A stretch of 64,000 bases of DNA from Fluviirhizobium alvei (lineage in GTDB: Bacteria; Pseudomonadota; Alphaproteobacteria; Rhizobiales; Rhizobiaceae). The position numbers were made by a program, and so were the translations under genes. Location: NCBI RefSeq assembly GCF_030551875.1, contig NZ_JAUOZU010000007.1, positions 372,001 to 436,000 on the forward strand, read 5' to 3'. Shown in pieces: positions 44,776 through 54,006 of the stretch (positions are counted from its first letter, which is position 1; the number at the start of each line of letters is the position of its first letter). The notes under the pieces were generated by a model. That model was not told where the DNA came from and made no database searches. It saw only the letters and a list, made by a program, of their open reading frames with translations.

Positions 44776-45423
44776 ATGGGCGAACTCGGGAAATTCGAAC
44801 GCAAGCTACCCAATGACCGGCGCAAGGCCCTGATCGAGGCGACTCTGGCCTGCCTGGCGCGCGAGGGGACTGCCGGTCTTTCCATCCGCAAGATCAGTAA
44901 GGAGGCCGGCATCTCCATCGGCCTGATCAACCATCATTATGCCGGCAAGGACGAGTTGGTCGGCGCCGCCTACGAGCATTTTTCCCTTGGTCATCTCGAT
45001 CGCAATCGCGAGCGGATCGAGGCTGCGGGAGACGATCCCCGGGCCCGCCTGCATGCCTATATCGAGGGCCTGCTCTCCGCGCCGATGATGGACCGGGGAA
45101 CGCTTCGGATCTGGGTCGTGTTCTGGAGCATCATCGAAAACTCCAAACCAATGCTCGATGTCCACGACCGGACCTATGCCGCCTACAGAGCCCTCCTCGC
45201 CTCGCTGATCGAAGCTGCGGGCCGCCAGGCCGGTGCCCCGCCGATCGACGGCAGGCTGGCGGCGATAGCACTCACCGCCATGCTCGACGGCCTCTGGCTC
45301 GAAGGCTGCATCAACCCTGAAACCTTCTCACCCGAGGAAGCCGTCATGATGTGCGAGAGCTGGGTGGATGCGCTCTTTTCCGGCAAGATGCCGCGATTGT
45401 TGGCGAGCATCGCGAGAAACTGA
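44776..45423 (+). CDS. TetR/AcrR-family regulator, BetI-like
   Basis: A 215-residue repressor-type protein. The N-terminal TetR helix-turn-helix is RKALIEATLACLAREGTAGLSIRKISKEAGISIGLINHHYAGKDELVGAAYEHF (key parts GLSIRKISKEAG and GLINHHY). The C-terminal ligand domain resembles BetI (TLRIWVVFWSIIENSKPMLDVHDRTYAAYRALL, AIALTAMLDGLWLEGCIN). A CAGGAC site precedes the ATG. It lies 94 bases upstream of the solute-binding/aminotransferase/DMFase-like operon in the same direction and probably controls it. BetI itself senses choline; the ligand here is not known. Confidence 0.9.
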   Translation: MGELGKFERKLPNDRRKALIEATLACLAREGTAGLSIRKISKEAGISIGLINHHYAGKDELVGAAYEHFSLGHLDRNRERIEAAGDDPRARLHAYIEGLLSAPMMDRGTLRIWVVFWSIIENSKPMLDVHDRTYAAYRALLASLIEAAGRQAGAPPIDGRLAAIALTAMLDGLWLEGCINPETFSPEEAVMMCESWVDALFSGKMPRLLASIARN

Positions 45424-45517
45424 ACGATCGTTAAGTTTCTATTGTCATCGCTCGTTTCTTGTGCTTGTCTGCGCGGGTAATTGCAAACACTGCAATCGAG
45501 CCCAACGGAGTGTGCCG

Positions 45518-46294
45518 ATGAAACGCCTGCTGACTTTTGCCTTGACCGCGTGCCTCTCGCTAGCTGCCACCACCATGCTCAGGGCCGAAGAGCCCCTGAA
45601 ACTCGGTCTTGCGCCGGAGCCCTATGCGCCATTCGAATGGAAGGAAGCCGATGGCACCTGGAAAGGCTTCGAGATCGATCTCGGCAAGGCGCTTTGCAAG
45701 GAAATGAAGCGTGACTGCGTTCTGGTCGAGATTGCCTGGGATGGCATCATCCCGGCCCTGCAGGCCAAGAAGATCGACGTAATCTTCAACTCGATGTCGA
45801 TCACCGAAGAACGCAAGAAGACCATCAATTTCTCCGACCCCTACTACTCGACCGTTCCGGCCTTCATCGGCCCGAAGGGCACCAAGGTTGAGCTGACCAA
45901 GGAAAGCATGTCGGGCAAGGTCATCGGCGTCCAGGTGGCCACCACCCATGCCGACTATGCCGAAAAGAACTTTGGCGATGTGGCCGAAATCCGCACCTAT
46001 GCCACTCAGGACGAAGCCAACGCGGATCTCGTCTCGGGTCGCGTCGATCTGGTTCTGGCAGACAAGGTCGCCCTCAACGAGTTCCTCAAGAGCGATGCGG
46101 CGAAAGATCTCGGCATGCTGGCCGATGTGACCGCCGATGGCCCGACCCTCGCCGGCGCGGGTATCCGCAAGGAAGACACCGAGCTTCTGGCACAGATGAA
46201 TGCGGCGATCGCCGCCGTGCTGAAAAGCGGCGAGTATGACAGGATTGCCAAGCCCTACTTTGCCTTCGACATCTATGGGCTGCCGCGCAAGTAA
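45518..46294 (+). CDS. Family-3 solute-binding protein (amino-acid/polyamine type)
   Basis: A 258-residue periplasmic protein with signal peptide MKRLLTFALTACLSLAATTMLRA. The domain has LKLGLAPEPYAPFEWKEADGTWKGFEIDLGKALCKEM, IAWDGIIPALQAKKIDVIFNSMSITEERKKTINFSDPYY, and ADLVSGRVDLVLADKVALNEFL. It is of the cationic amino-acid/opine kind. No cognate permease or ATPase is in the window. It is followed 61 bases later by the aminotransferase, so it may feed that enzyme's substrate. Confidence 0.9.
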   Translation: MKRLLTFALTACLSLAATTMLRAEEPLKLGLAPEPYAPFEWKEADGTWKGFEIDLGKALCKEMKRDCVLVEIAWDGIIPALQAKKIDVIFNSMSITEERKKTINFSDPYYSTVPAFIGPKGTKVELTKESMSGKVIGVQVATTHADYAEKNFGDVAEIRTYATQDEANADLVSGRVDLVLADKVALNEFLKSDAAKDLGMLADVTADGPTLAGAGIRKEDTELLAQMNAAIAAVLKSGEYDRIAKPYFAFDIYGLPRK

Positions 46295-46355
46295 CCAGAC
46301 AAATCGCGAAGCCCAGACGGTCGGGCTTCGCTCCCTTCTTCACATGAGAATGACA

Positions 46356-47711
46356 ATGAAAGCCACCCCATCCGCCGACTACCGTGATCTTTCCGATAGC
46401 CTGCCGCGCGTCGACCATGCATCCGGCAGCTATCTCTTCGACAAGAATGGCAAACGCTATCTCGATGGATCGGGTGGACCGGCAGTCTATTGCCTCGGCC
46501 ACACCCACCCCGAAGTCAATGAAGCGATGCGCATCCAGAACGAAAAGGTCGCGCATGCCTATCGCTACCATTTCAGCAGCGATGCGGCCGAGCAGTTGCA
46601 GGAGATCGTCACAGATCGCACCGGCGGCCATTTCAGCCACATGGTTTTCGTCTCCTCGGGATCGGAGGCCGTCGAAAGCTGCCTGAAGATCGCACTGCAA
46701 TATCACAGTGCGCGCGGCGAAAAGAGCCGCCGCCGCTTCATCTCGCGTCGCAGGTCCTGGCATGGCAATACGCTGGGCGCGTTGTCGATCTCGGACTTCA
46801 AGACCCGCCGGGACGCTTTCGAAGGCAGCCTGCTCGACGTCTCCTTCCTGTCTTCGGCAAACGCCTATCGACCGCCCGAAGGCGTTGCTCCAGAAGCGCT
46901 CGTTCCCTGGCTCGCTGCCGAGCTGGAGGCGGAAATCCTGAGGCTTGGTCCCGAAACCTTCGCCGCTTTCATTTTCGAACCCGTCGTCGGGGCCGCAGGT
47001 GGCGTGGTTCCCGCCCCGGAAGGCTATGCAAAGGCCATGCAGGCGGTGTGCCAGAAGTACGGCATTCTGGTGATCGGCGACGAAGTCATGTGCGGTTCCG
47101 GCCGCACCGGAACCTGGCGGGCGCTTGAACAGGACGGGATCGTTCCCGACATCATGAGCATCGCAAAAGGTCTGGCCGGCGGCTATGTTCCGCTCGGTGC
47201 GGCGCTTTATGGCGATAATATCCATGATGTGCTGATGGCGCGCCATGGCGGCGTCCAGACCGGCCATACATTCACCGGCCACACGACCGCCTGTGCCGCC
47301 GGCGTCGCCGTGCAGACGATCATCAAGCGCGACGGCCTCATCGATCATGTCAGAACCCGTGGCGCCAGCCTCAAGCAGGAGCTGGCAACGGCGCTCGCCG
47401 ATGTGGCCGAGGTTGGCGATGTTCGCGGGCGTGGCTTTTTCATCGGGCTCGAGATCGTTGCTGATCGGCAAACGAAGGCCCCGTTCAACCCGAACCTGAT
47501 GGTTCATGCCGATATCGGCCGCCGCGCACTCGAGCGCGGCCTGATCTGCTATCCCTGCACCGGCAATGTCGGTGGCACGGCGGGCGACACGCTCATTCTT
47601 GCCCCGCCCTACAATGCAACCGAAGAGACTTTGGGCGAGATCGTTTCGATGCTGGTCCCTTCAATCAAGGAGGCGGTGGCCTTTGCCCGCGCGCAGGAGG
47701 CAGTGAAATGA
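46356..47711 (+). CDS. Class III (fold-type I) PLP aminotransferase
   Basis: A 451-residue omega-amino-acid-type aminotransferase. Signatures are YLDGSGGPAVYCLGHTHPEV, VFVSSGSEAVESCLKIALQYH, WHGNTLGALSISDFKTRR, IFEPVVGAAGGVVPAPEGYAK, the cofactor aspartate IGDEVMCGSGRTG, and the Schiff-base lysine in SIAKGLAGGYVPLGA. Related enzymes act on beta-alanine, 4-aminobutyrate or similar amines. ATG 46356 is chosen among three close ATGs (46344, 46350, 46356). Its stop overlaps the DMFase-like gene by four bases, so the two products are coupled. Confidence 0.93.
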   Translation: MKATPSADYRDLSDSLPRVDHASGSYLFDKNGKRYLDGSGGPAVYCLGHTHPEVNEAMRIQNEKVAHAYRYHFSSDAAEQLQEIVTDRTGGHFSHMVFVSSGSEAVESCLKIALQYHSARGEKSRRRFISRRRSWHGNTLGALSISDFKTRRDAFEGSLLDVSFLSSANAYRPPEGVAPEALVPWLAAELEAEILRLGPETFAAFIFEPVVGAAGGVVPAPEGYAKAMQAVCQKYGILVIGDEVMCGSGRTGTWRALEQDGIVPDIMSIAKGLAGGYVPLGAALYGDNIHDVLMARHGGVQTGHTFTGHTTACAAGVAVQTIIKRDGLIDHVRTRGASLKQELATALADVAEVGDVRGRGFFIGLEIVADRQTKAPFNPNLMVHADIGRRALERGLICYPCTGNVGGTAGDTLILAPPYNATEETLGEIVSMLVPSIKEAVAFARAQEAVK

Positions 47712-49321
47712 CGGCGGATGCATCGACGAATGCCCATTATCAGGCGGTCATCGGACGCTATTTCGAAAGCCCGGCCAATCTGGCTGCGGGCGCCGCCTAT
47801 CTCTGGCATTATGTCGATCGCCACACCTACGCGCCCGGAGAGGAAGTCTCGGTCCATCTCAACAGTTCCGAGCGGAACCTGCGGGCGATCGTCCTCAGGG
47901 ATGGCGCGATTCCGCAGGCCATGCTCACGCTCACCGGCATTCAGGGCGCACGGCACGAAACGCCCGATCAGGCCTCGGTGGAAGGCTGCGGCTGGCCGGT
48001 GGCCTTCTCTTTCAAACCGGGCACCGACTGGCCCTCGGGTGGCTACAAGCTGATCCTTTGGTCGGAGGAAAATGCCCGCATCACATCAGAGACCATCTTC
48101 ATTCTCCGCCCGGCATCCGGACAGGGAAAAGGTCGCATCCTCTTCATTCCGCCGACAGCAACCTGGTCGGCCTATAATGATTGGGGAGGATCGAACCATT
48201 ATGAAGGTATCACGGGCCCCAACCGCGACCTCTATTCGCCCATCGTCGCGGCAGATCGTCCCTTCGCCAAAGGCTTCGTCAGCCTGCCCCCGGATGCACC
48301 ACGCGTCGCACTCGACCATGTGCCCGATCTGATGGCGCCGCCGCGCTATCCGCATATGGAATGGGCTTTCAGAACCGGCCACAGCAAGAAATATGCGTCG
48401 TCCGGCTGGGCGAGCTATGACCGGCATATGCTGCACTGGCTGGAACGCTACGGCTATGGCGTCGACGTGATAAGCCAGACTGACCTGCATTACCGACCGG
48501 ATCTGCTCGCTTCTTATCCGCTGGTCCTGTTCGCTGGCCATGACGAATATTGGAGCTGGGCCATGCGCGATGCCGTCGATGCCTATGTCGAAGGCGGTGG
48601 CCGCGTCGCCCGGTTTGCCGGAAACTTCATGTGGCAGATCCGGCTGGAAGACGAAGGACGGCGGCAGATCTGTTACAAATACCGAGCCGTCGCGGAAGAT
48701 CCGGTCGCAGGCACCGCCGACGCTCATCTTTTGACGACGAGTTGGGAGCATAAGGCCGTGGGCCGTCCCGGATCGCTGACCTTCGGGCTCAATGCCACGC
48801 GGGGCATCTATACCGGCTGGGCGGGCTGCGTGACGCGCGGCGCCCGCGGCTTTCCGATCTATCGGCCGGAGCACTGGTGCTTTGCCGGCACTGGACTGGG
48901 CTACGGCGACATTCTCGGTGCCGCCGCGCATGTCTTTGGCTATGAGGTCGATGGGCTCGATTATGTCATAAAGCACGGCCTGCCCTATCCCGGTGGAGAG
49001 GATCCCGTTCCCGAAGATCTCAGCATCCTGGCGCTCGGCATGGCAAGTAATGTCGAGGAAGGCGACGCCTATCGGGTCAGCGACGGCTTCATCGGCACCA
49101 GCGATGCGGAATTCATCGCCGAAGTTCTCTATGGCGAATGCAACGCCGAAACGCTGGAAAAATCCAAGCGCGGCGCTGGCATGATGGTGAATTTCACCCG
49201 CGGCAAGGGAGAAGTGTTTCACGCCGGCAGCGCCGAATGGCTTGCGGGCCTGATCCGCAAGGATGCCGGGGTCGAGGCAGTGACGCATAATGTCTTGCAG
49301 CGCTATTTGATCAGGCCCTGA
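47708..49321 (+). CDS. N,N-dimethylformamidase large-subunit-like hydrolase
   Basis: A 537-residue protein. Residues about 25-135 form a beta-sandwich (YAPGEEVSVHLNSSERNLRAIVLRDG). The rest has the N,N-dimethylformamidase beta-subunit family pattern: IPPTATWSAYNDWGGSNHYEG, SYDRHMLHWLERYGYGVDVIS, LVLFAGHDEYWSWAMRDAV (residues 273-291), GGGRVARFAGNFMWQIRLE, and GKGEVFHAGSAEWLAGL. DMFase hydrolyses an amide with a mononuclear iron held by tyrosines and a glutamate; I could not map those ligands with certainty. The characterised enzyme needs a small alpha subunit, and no such gene is next to this one. True substrate unknown; an amide made or used by the coupled aminotransferase is plausible. Confidence 0.8.
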   Translation: MTADASTNAHYQAVIGRYFESPANLAAGAAYLWHYVDRHTYAPGEEVSVHLNSSERNLRAIVLRDGAIPQAMLTLTGIQGARHETPDQASVEGCGWPVAFSFKPGTDWPSGGYKLILWSEENARITSETIFILRPASGQGKGRILFIPPTATWSAYNDWGGSNHYEGITGPNRDLYSPIVAADRPFAKGFVSLPPDAPRVALDHVPDLMAPPRYPHMEWAFRTGHSKKYASSGWASYDRHMLHWLERYGYGVDVISQTDLHYRPDLLASYPLVLFAGHDEYWSWAMRDAVDAYVEGGGRVARFAGNFMWQIRLEDEGRRQICYKYRAVAEDPVAGTADAHLLTTSWEHKAVGRPGSLTFGLNATRGIYTGWAGCVTRGARGFPIYRPEHWCFAGTGLGYGDILGAAAHVFGYEVDGLDYVIKHGLPYPGGEDPVPEDLSILALGMASNVEEGDAYRVSDGFIGTSDAEFIAEVLYGECNAETLEKSKRGAGMMVNFTRGKGEVFHAGSAEWLAGLIRKDAGVEAVTHNVLQRYLIRP

Positions 49322-49408
49322 CAGGACGGTGGATCCGGTTGTCTGTGTGAACCGAAGCCACCCTTTAAGCAGGCGTCGCAGCCTGCTGTGGCAGGGGTTT
49401 CTCCGTCT

Positions 49409-49759
49409 TTATGGCAGGCTGCAGACCCGGGATCGCACCAGAAACCGTTTCTCGCGACCATTGTCGAGCGAGAACATGCCACCGCGTCCCTCCACGACAT
49501 CGATCAGAAGTTCGCTCTGTTTCCAGACCTCATATTGGGCCGCACCGATATAGAAGGGCACGCCGCCGATATGTCCCAAAAGCACATCGCTATCTCCGAC
49601 GATGAAATCATCGGCCGGGTAGCACATCGGCGATGAACCGTCACAACAGCCGCCCGACTGATGAAAGAGAATATCGGGATGGTCGCGCTGGATTTCCCGG
49701 ATCAGGTCGAGTGCCGCCGGCGTTGCCGTGACCATTTCCTTGTCGATCGTGACAGGCAT
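49409..49759 (-). CDS. DUF779 protein, aldehyde-dehydrogenase partner
   Basis: A 116-residue protein with the DUF779 core: ATPAALDLIREIQRDHPDILFHQSGGCCDGSSPMCYPADDF and a basic end KRFLVRSRVC. The GGCCDGSSPMC block offers several cysteines, perhaps for a metal or redox role. DUF779 genes are routinely found directly after ExaC/AldB-type aldehyde dehydrogenases, as here. The start ATG 49759 has GGAG upstream. A terminator-like hairpin in the 92-base gap may lower its expression relative to the dehydrogenase. Function unknown. Confidence 0.88.
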   Translation of the reverse strand: MPVTIDKEMVTATPAALDLIREIQRDHPDILFHQSGGCCDGSSPMCYPADDFIVGDSDVLLGHIGGVPFYIGAAQYEVWKQSELLIDVVEGRGGMFSLDNGREKRFLVRSRVCSLP

Positions 49760-49774
49760 GTGCTTTTCTCCGCG

Positions 49775-49801
49775 AAAAAGGCCCCCGGAGAACCGGGAGC
49801 C
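49775..49801 (-). terminator. Hairpin with T-run between the aldehyde dehydrogenase gene and DUF779
   Basis: GGCCCCCGG (49780-49788) pairs with CCGGGAGCC (49793-49801), one G-T pair. On the minus strand it is followed by TTTTTCGCG. It may be a partial terminator inside the two-gene unit. Confidence 0.75.
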
Positions 49802-49851
49802 TGTCGTTGCTGATATCTTCATTGCGTGAAGCGGTGGATGACCGCCTCGTC

Positions 49852-51360
49852 TCAGAAGAAGCCAAGCGCGTTGGGCGAATAGGAAACCAGCATGTTCTTG
49901 GTCTGCTGGTAATGGTCGAGCATCATCTTGTGGGTCTCGCGGCCAATACCCGACTGCTTGTAGCCGCCGAAAGCAGCGTGGGCAGGATAGGCATGGTAGT
50001 TGTTGACCCAGACGCGACCGGCCTGGATGGAACGGCCGAACTGGTAGCAACGGTTGGCATCGCGGCTCCAGACGCCGGCACCCAGACCATAGAGCGTGTC
50101 GTTGGCGATTTCGAGCGCCTCGGCATCGTCCTTGAAGGTGGTGACCGAAACGACCGGCCCGAAGATTTCTTCCTGGAAGATCCGCATCTTGTTATGGCCC
50201 TCAAAGACCGTCGGCTTGACGTAGAAGCCATGCTCAAGGTCGCCCGACAGCAGGTTGCGCTCACCACCGGTCAGAACCTTGGCGCCTTCCTGGGTGCCGA
50301 TCTCGATATAGGACAGGATCTTGTGCAGCTGTTCGGACGAGGCCTGCGCACCGATCATGGTTTCGAGATCGAGCGGGTTGCCCTGCTTGATCTTCTCGAC
50401 GCGGGCGATCGCCTTTTCCATGAAGCGGTCATAGATCTTTTCATGCACGAGTGCGCGCGACGGGCAGGTGCAGACCTCGCCCTGATTGAGCGCGAACATG
50501 GCGAAGCCTTCGAGCGCCTTGTCGAAATAATCGTCATCTTCGGCCATCACATCCGAGAAGAAGATGTTGGGCGACTTGCCACCGAGTTCGAGCGTCACCG
50601 GGATCAGGTTCTGGGATGCATATTGCATGATCAGGCGGCCGGTCGAGGTCTCGCCGGTGAAGGCGATCTTGGCGATCCGCGGCGAAGAAGCAAGCGGCTT
50701 GCCGGCTTCAAGGCCGAAACCGTTGACGATGTTGAGCACGCCAGGCGGCAGGATGTCGGCGATCAGATCCGCCAGTACAAGAATCGAGGCCGGGGTCTGT
50801 TCGGCCGGCTTCATGACGACGCAGTTGCCGGCGGCAATGGCCGGAGCCAGTTTCCAGGCCGCCATCAGGATCGGAAAGTTCCACGGAATGATCTGGCCGA
50901 CAACGCCGAGCGGCTCGTGAAAATGATAGGCAATGGTGTTGTGGTCGATCTCGCCGATCGAACCTTCCTGCGAGCGGACGCAGGCAGCGAAATAGCGGAA
51001 ATGATCGATGGCGAGCGGAATATCGGCCGCCATGGTTTCGCGCAGCGGCTTGCCGTTGTCCCAGGTTTCGGCTTGAGCGAGCAGCTGGAGATTGGCCTCC
51101 ATACGATCGGCGACACGATTGAGCAGCAGCGCGCGTTCGGCCACCGAGGTGCGGCCCCACTTGTCCTTCGCCGCATGGGCGGCATCAAGAGCGAGTTCGA
51201 TATCCTTTTCGTTGGAACGGGCGACTTCGCACAGCTTGCCGCCGGTCACCGGCGTCGTATTGTCGAAATAGCGGCCGTCAACCGGTTCGACCCATTCGCC
51301 GCCGATGAAATTGCCATAGCGGGTCTTGAACGGGGTTTCGACGATTTTCTGGTGCAGCAT
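49852..51360 (-). CDS. NAD-dependent aldehyde dehydrogenase (AldB/ExaC type)
   Basis: It oxidises aldehydes, probably acetaldehyde or similar, to acids. The 502-residue enzyme has [23 protein letters not shown], the NAD site [12 protein letters not shown], general base E258 in [13 protein letters not shown], catalytic C297 in [14 protein letters not shown], and the end [13 protein letters not shown] typical of this subfamily. The start ATG 51360 follows a strong GGGAGG site. The C-terminal YSPNALGFF and the DUF779 partner set it apart from betaine aldehyde dehydrogenases. Confidence 0.95.
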   Translation of the reverse strand: MLHQKIVETPFKTRYGNFIGGEWVEPVDGRYFDNTTPVTGGKLCEVARSNEKDIELALDAAHAAKDKWGRTSVAERALLLNRVADRMEANLQLLAQAETWDNGKPLRETMAADIPLAIDHFRYFAACVRSQEGSIGEIDHNTIAYHFHEPLGVVGQIIPWNFPILMAAWKLAPAIAAGNCVVMKPAEQTPASILVLADLIADILPPGVLNIVNGFGLEAGKPLASSPRIAKIAFTGETSTGRLIMQYASQNLIPVTLELGGKSPNIFFSDVMAEDDDYFDKALEGFAMFALNQGEVCTCPSRALVHEKIYDRFMEKAIARVEKIKQGNPLDLETMIGAQASSEQLHKILSYIEIGTQEGAKVLTGGERNLLSGDLEHGFYVKPTVFEGHNKMRIFQEEIFGPVVSVTTFKDDAEALEIANDTLYGLGAGVWSRDANRCYQFGRSIQAGRVWVNNYHAYPAHAAFGGYKQSGIGRETHKMMLDHYQQTKNMLVSYSPNALGFF

Positions 51361-51480
51361 GGTATTCCTCCCTGGTGTTGAACCCGACCTGGGTCCGTGC
51401 GGGAGATAAGCCACGGCGTGCCGTGTTACGTCCATCCGTGAGAAGACGGTGATAAAGGCAGGTTGTCGCGTTCCTGCAAC

Positions 51481-51510
51481 AAAAACCGGCCGTCACGTTG
51501 AGACGACCGG
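51481..51510 (-). terminator. Terminator of the M81/dpp operon
   Basis: CCGGCCGTC (51486-51494) pairs with GACGACCGG (51502-51510), one G-T pair. On the minus strand it is followed by TTTTTG. It ends transcription after the M81 gene, before the aldehyde dehydrogenase gene. Confidence 0.82.
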
Positions 51511-51543
51511 CCTTGACTGACAGTTTGGATGGCTGGCTTCGCC

Positions 51544-53049
51544 CTATCGCTCGAACTCGCGATCCAGCGGCCACATTGGCCGCGGCACTTTGCGATAGGG
51601 GCGAAGATGCGCCTGTGGGGTCGCAAGCGCGCCACTATCGGCAACGATGACCTTGCCCGCCACCGGTTCGAAATCGGCGCGGAAATGCTGCATCGACTTG
51701 ACCACCAGGAAACGCTGCTCGGTCGGTTCGATGCCGAAGGCGCGCACCTGTTCGAGATCGAGCATCTGGCCCGAAATCGTCACCACCAGCACATCGATCC
51801 CATGGGTGCGGAACACCGCCGTCGGCCCGAAACTGTGGGTGATACCGCCGAGAATTGGACCCTTGCCCGTATAGGAACCATCGGACAGATGAATGATCTT
51901 GCCCTCGAGCCGCAGCGGCCCGCCACCGAAGGTCGGATCCTGCTTGCCGCCGAGTTCGATCGTCACCACATCGCCGACCTTGCCCTGATGAAGGATGGCC
52001 GCAGCTTCCGGGTCGATCATCGGCGCAAAGGCGCCACCGGTTGCTCCGGCTTCGATCAGGGCCTTGAGAAGACCGGGCGCATCGCCATAGGCGCCGGCTC
52101 CGGGATTGTCGGCATAGTCTGCAATCACCAGCGGGCCCTTGGAATAATCGAAATCGCGCGCCTGGGCTGCAGCTTCTGCCGGCGTCAGGAACTGGTTGGA
52201 AACCTGGCCGCGCTGTTTCCAGATCGTATCGGCAATGCTGTCGGCGATCGCTTTGGCGCGTGCTTCCGCCCCTTCGGTTCCGGTGTCATAGGTCACGAGA
52301 ACGGTCACGCCGGTTTCGACGACATCGGCTTCCGCAAAGCAGGCGTTGATGGACACGGCAAGAATGCCGGGTTCGGTTTCGTAGCGGCGGGTGCTTTCGT
52401 AAAGCGCGAGTGTCTGCTCGACATCCGTTCGACCGGAATTGGCTTCTTCGAGCATCGGCAAGCGGGTGCAAAGCGTTACCGGCTTGACCTCGCCACGCAT
52501 GACCCGGTCGAGAAGTCGGCCGGCCATGCGTCCCGTTTCGCGCATGTCGACATGCGGATAGGTCTTGTAGGAGACATAGACCGGCGCGAGCGCGACCATT
52601 TTCGACGTCACGATCGCATGCAGGTCGAGCGTGATCGCGATCGGCAGATCCGGCCCGACGATGGCGCGCAGACGCGTCAGCAATTCACCTTCGCCATCGT
52701 CGCAGAATTCCGGCACCATCGCGCCATGGAGTGCCAGCAGGATGCCGTCGAGACTGTCACGATGGGTCTGCGCTGCCTCGCAGATCAGGCCCGCAATATG
52801 ATCGAATGCCTCACGCGATACAGGTGCCCCCGGCGTTGCATGGGCGGAGACGACATGGGTCATCGTCCATCCGGCTTCCTTTCCGGCATCCCGGAAGCCG
52901 GCCAGCTCGGCATTGACATCGCCGAAACGGTCGATGGCCGCCTGGCCGAGATCAAGCGCGCTGTCGCGAAAATCGGCAAGCCCCGTCGTCCCTTTCTTGA
53001 AATTGTTGCTTTCATGGACAAATTCGGCGGTCAGAACATGGAAGGCCAA
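51544..53049 (-). CDS. M81-family metallopeptidase (MlrC-like)
   Basis: A 501-residue zinc hydrolase of the microcystinase MlrC family. Family blocks are LTAEFVHESNNFKKG, DGILLALHGAMVPEF, the putative metal-binding ITLDLHAIVTSKM, and YKTYPHVDMRETGRMAGRLL. The C-terminal MlrC domain has GPLVIADYADNPGAGAYGDAPGLLKALIEAG. No signal peptide, so cytoplasmic. MlrC degrades linear peptides of microcystin; most relatives sit with peptide transporters. It is 9 bases downstream of dppF, so it most likely cleaves the peptide or acyl-amino acid that the transporter brings in. Confidence 0.92.
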   Translation of the reverse strand: MAFHVLTAEFVHESNNFKKGTTGLADFRDSALDLGQAAIDRFGDVNAELAGFRDAGKEAGWTMTHVVSAHATPGAPVSREAFDHIAGLICEAAQTHRDSLDGILLALHGAMVPEFCDDGEGELLTRLRAIVGPDLPIAITLDLHAIVTSKMVALAPVYVSYKTYPHVDMRETGRMAGRLLDRVMRGEVKPVTLCTRLPMLEEANSGRTDVEQTLALYESTRRYETEPGILAVSINACFAEADVVETGVTVLVTYDTGTEGAEARAKAIADSIADTIWKQRGQVSNQFLTPAEAAAQARDFDYSKGPLVIADYADNPGAGAYGDAPGLLKALIEAGATGGAFAPMIDPEAAAILHQGKVGDVVTIELGGKQDPTFGGGPLRLEGKIIHLSDGSYTGKGPILGGITHSFGPTAVFRTHGIDVLVVTISGQMLDLEQVRAFGIEPTEQRFLVVKSMQHFRADFEPVAGKVIVADSGALATPQAHLRPYRKVPRPMWPLDREFER

Positions 53050-53058
53050 GGCAATACC

Positions 53059-54006
53059 TCATAAAGGATTAAAACAGGCAAGCGCATGGCCATCGGCCTG
53101 CGCCAGATCCGGGCGTTGGGACAGGCAGCGATCCGTCTTGCGCTCGCAACGAGACGCGAAGGGACAGCCGGGCGGGAGATTGAACGGGCTTGGTATTTCA
53201 CCGCTGAGCGGTGCGATCGAGCGCCGCAGCGTCGGATCCGGGGCGAAAACCGAATCCATCAGCGCGTGCGTATAGGGATGACGCGGCTCCGTTTTCGCAT
53301 CCGGCAGGATCTCGACCACCGAGCCCAGATACATGACCACGATCCGATCGCAGAAGTAGCGCACCAGACCGAGATCATGCGAAATGAACAGGTAAGTAAG
53401 GCCGAGCGTCTGCCTGAGACCGGACAGGAGCTCGATGATCTGCGCCTGGATCGAAACGTCGAGCGACGCGGTCGGCTCATCAAGCACGACGAAATCCGGA
53501 GAGAGCGCAAGCGCACGCGCTATACCGACACGCTGCCTCTGGCCGCCGGACAACTGGTGCGGATGGCGTTGAGCGGTCGCAGCGGGAAGTCCGACGGCTT
53601 CCAGCATGGCGCCGATCGCATCAGTCGTAACCTTGTGCCCCTGCACCCGGAAGGGTTCGGAAAGTACTTCAGCGATCGTGTAGCGCGGATCGAGCGACGA
53701 ATAGGGATCCTGGAACACCATGGCCATGCGTCGCCGCATCAGGCGAAGTTCCGATGCCGAAAGCTTCCCGAGTTCGGTTCCATCGAGCGTGACGGAGCCA
53801 GACGTCGGTTCGATCAGCCGGAGGACCAGACGTGCAAGGGTAGATTTGCCGCAGCCGGATTCCCCGACGATACCGACAACTTCGCCACGCTTGATATCCA
53901 GCGACACGTCTCGAACCGCCATCAGGCTTCTCGGTCGCGAAAACAGGCCTGCGCTTGCCGAAAAACGCTTCGAAAGCCCCTCGATCCGGACAAAGGTCTC
54001 ATTCAT
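53059..54006 (-). CDS. Oligopeptide ABC transporter ATPase (DppF/OppF type)
   Basis: A 315-residue ATPase. Walker A is GESGCGKSTLARLVL, the Q-loop is in MVFQDPYSSLDPR, the signature LSGGQRQRVGIARALAL, Walker B FVVLDEPTASLD, and the H-loop YLFISHDLGLVRYFCD. The C-terminal oligopeptide extension has PPGCPFASRCERKTDRC, with a cysteine cluster seen in Dpp/Opp ATPases. It starts at ATG 54006 in a four-base overlap with dppD; the frame is open upstream but would lie within dppD. Confidence 0.95.
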   Translation of the reverse strand: MNETFVRIEGLSKRFSASAGLFSRPRSLMAVRDVSLDIKRGEVVGIVGESGCGKSTLARLVLRLIEPTSGSVTLDGTELGKLSASELRLMRRRMAMVFQDPYSSLDPRYTIAEVLSEPFRVQGHKVTTDAIGAMLEAVGLPAATAQRHPHQLSGGQRQRVGIARALALSPDFVVLDEPTASLDVSIQAQIIELLSGLRQTLGLTYLFISHDLGLVRYFCDRIVVMYLGSVVEILPDAKTEPRHPYTHALMDSVFAPDPTLRRSIAPLSGEIPSPFNLPPGCPFASRCERKTDRCLSQRPDLAQADGHALACFNPL

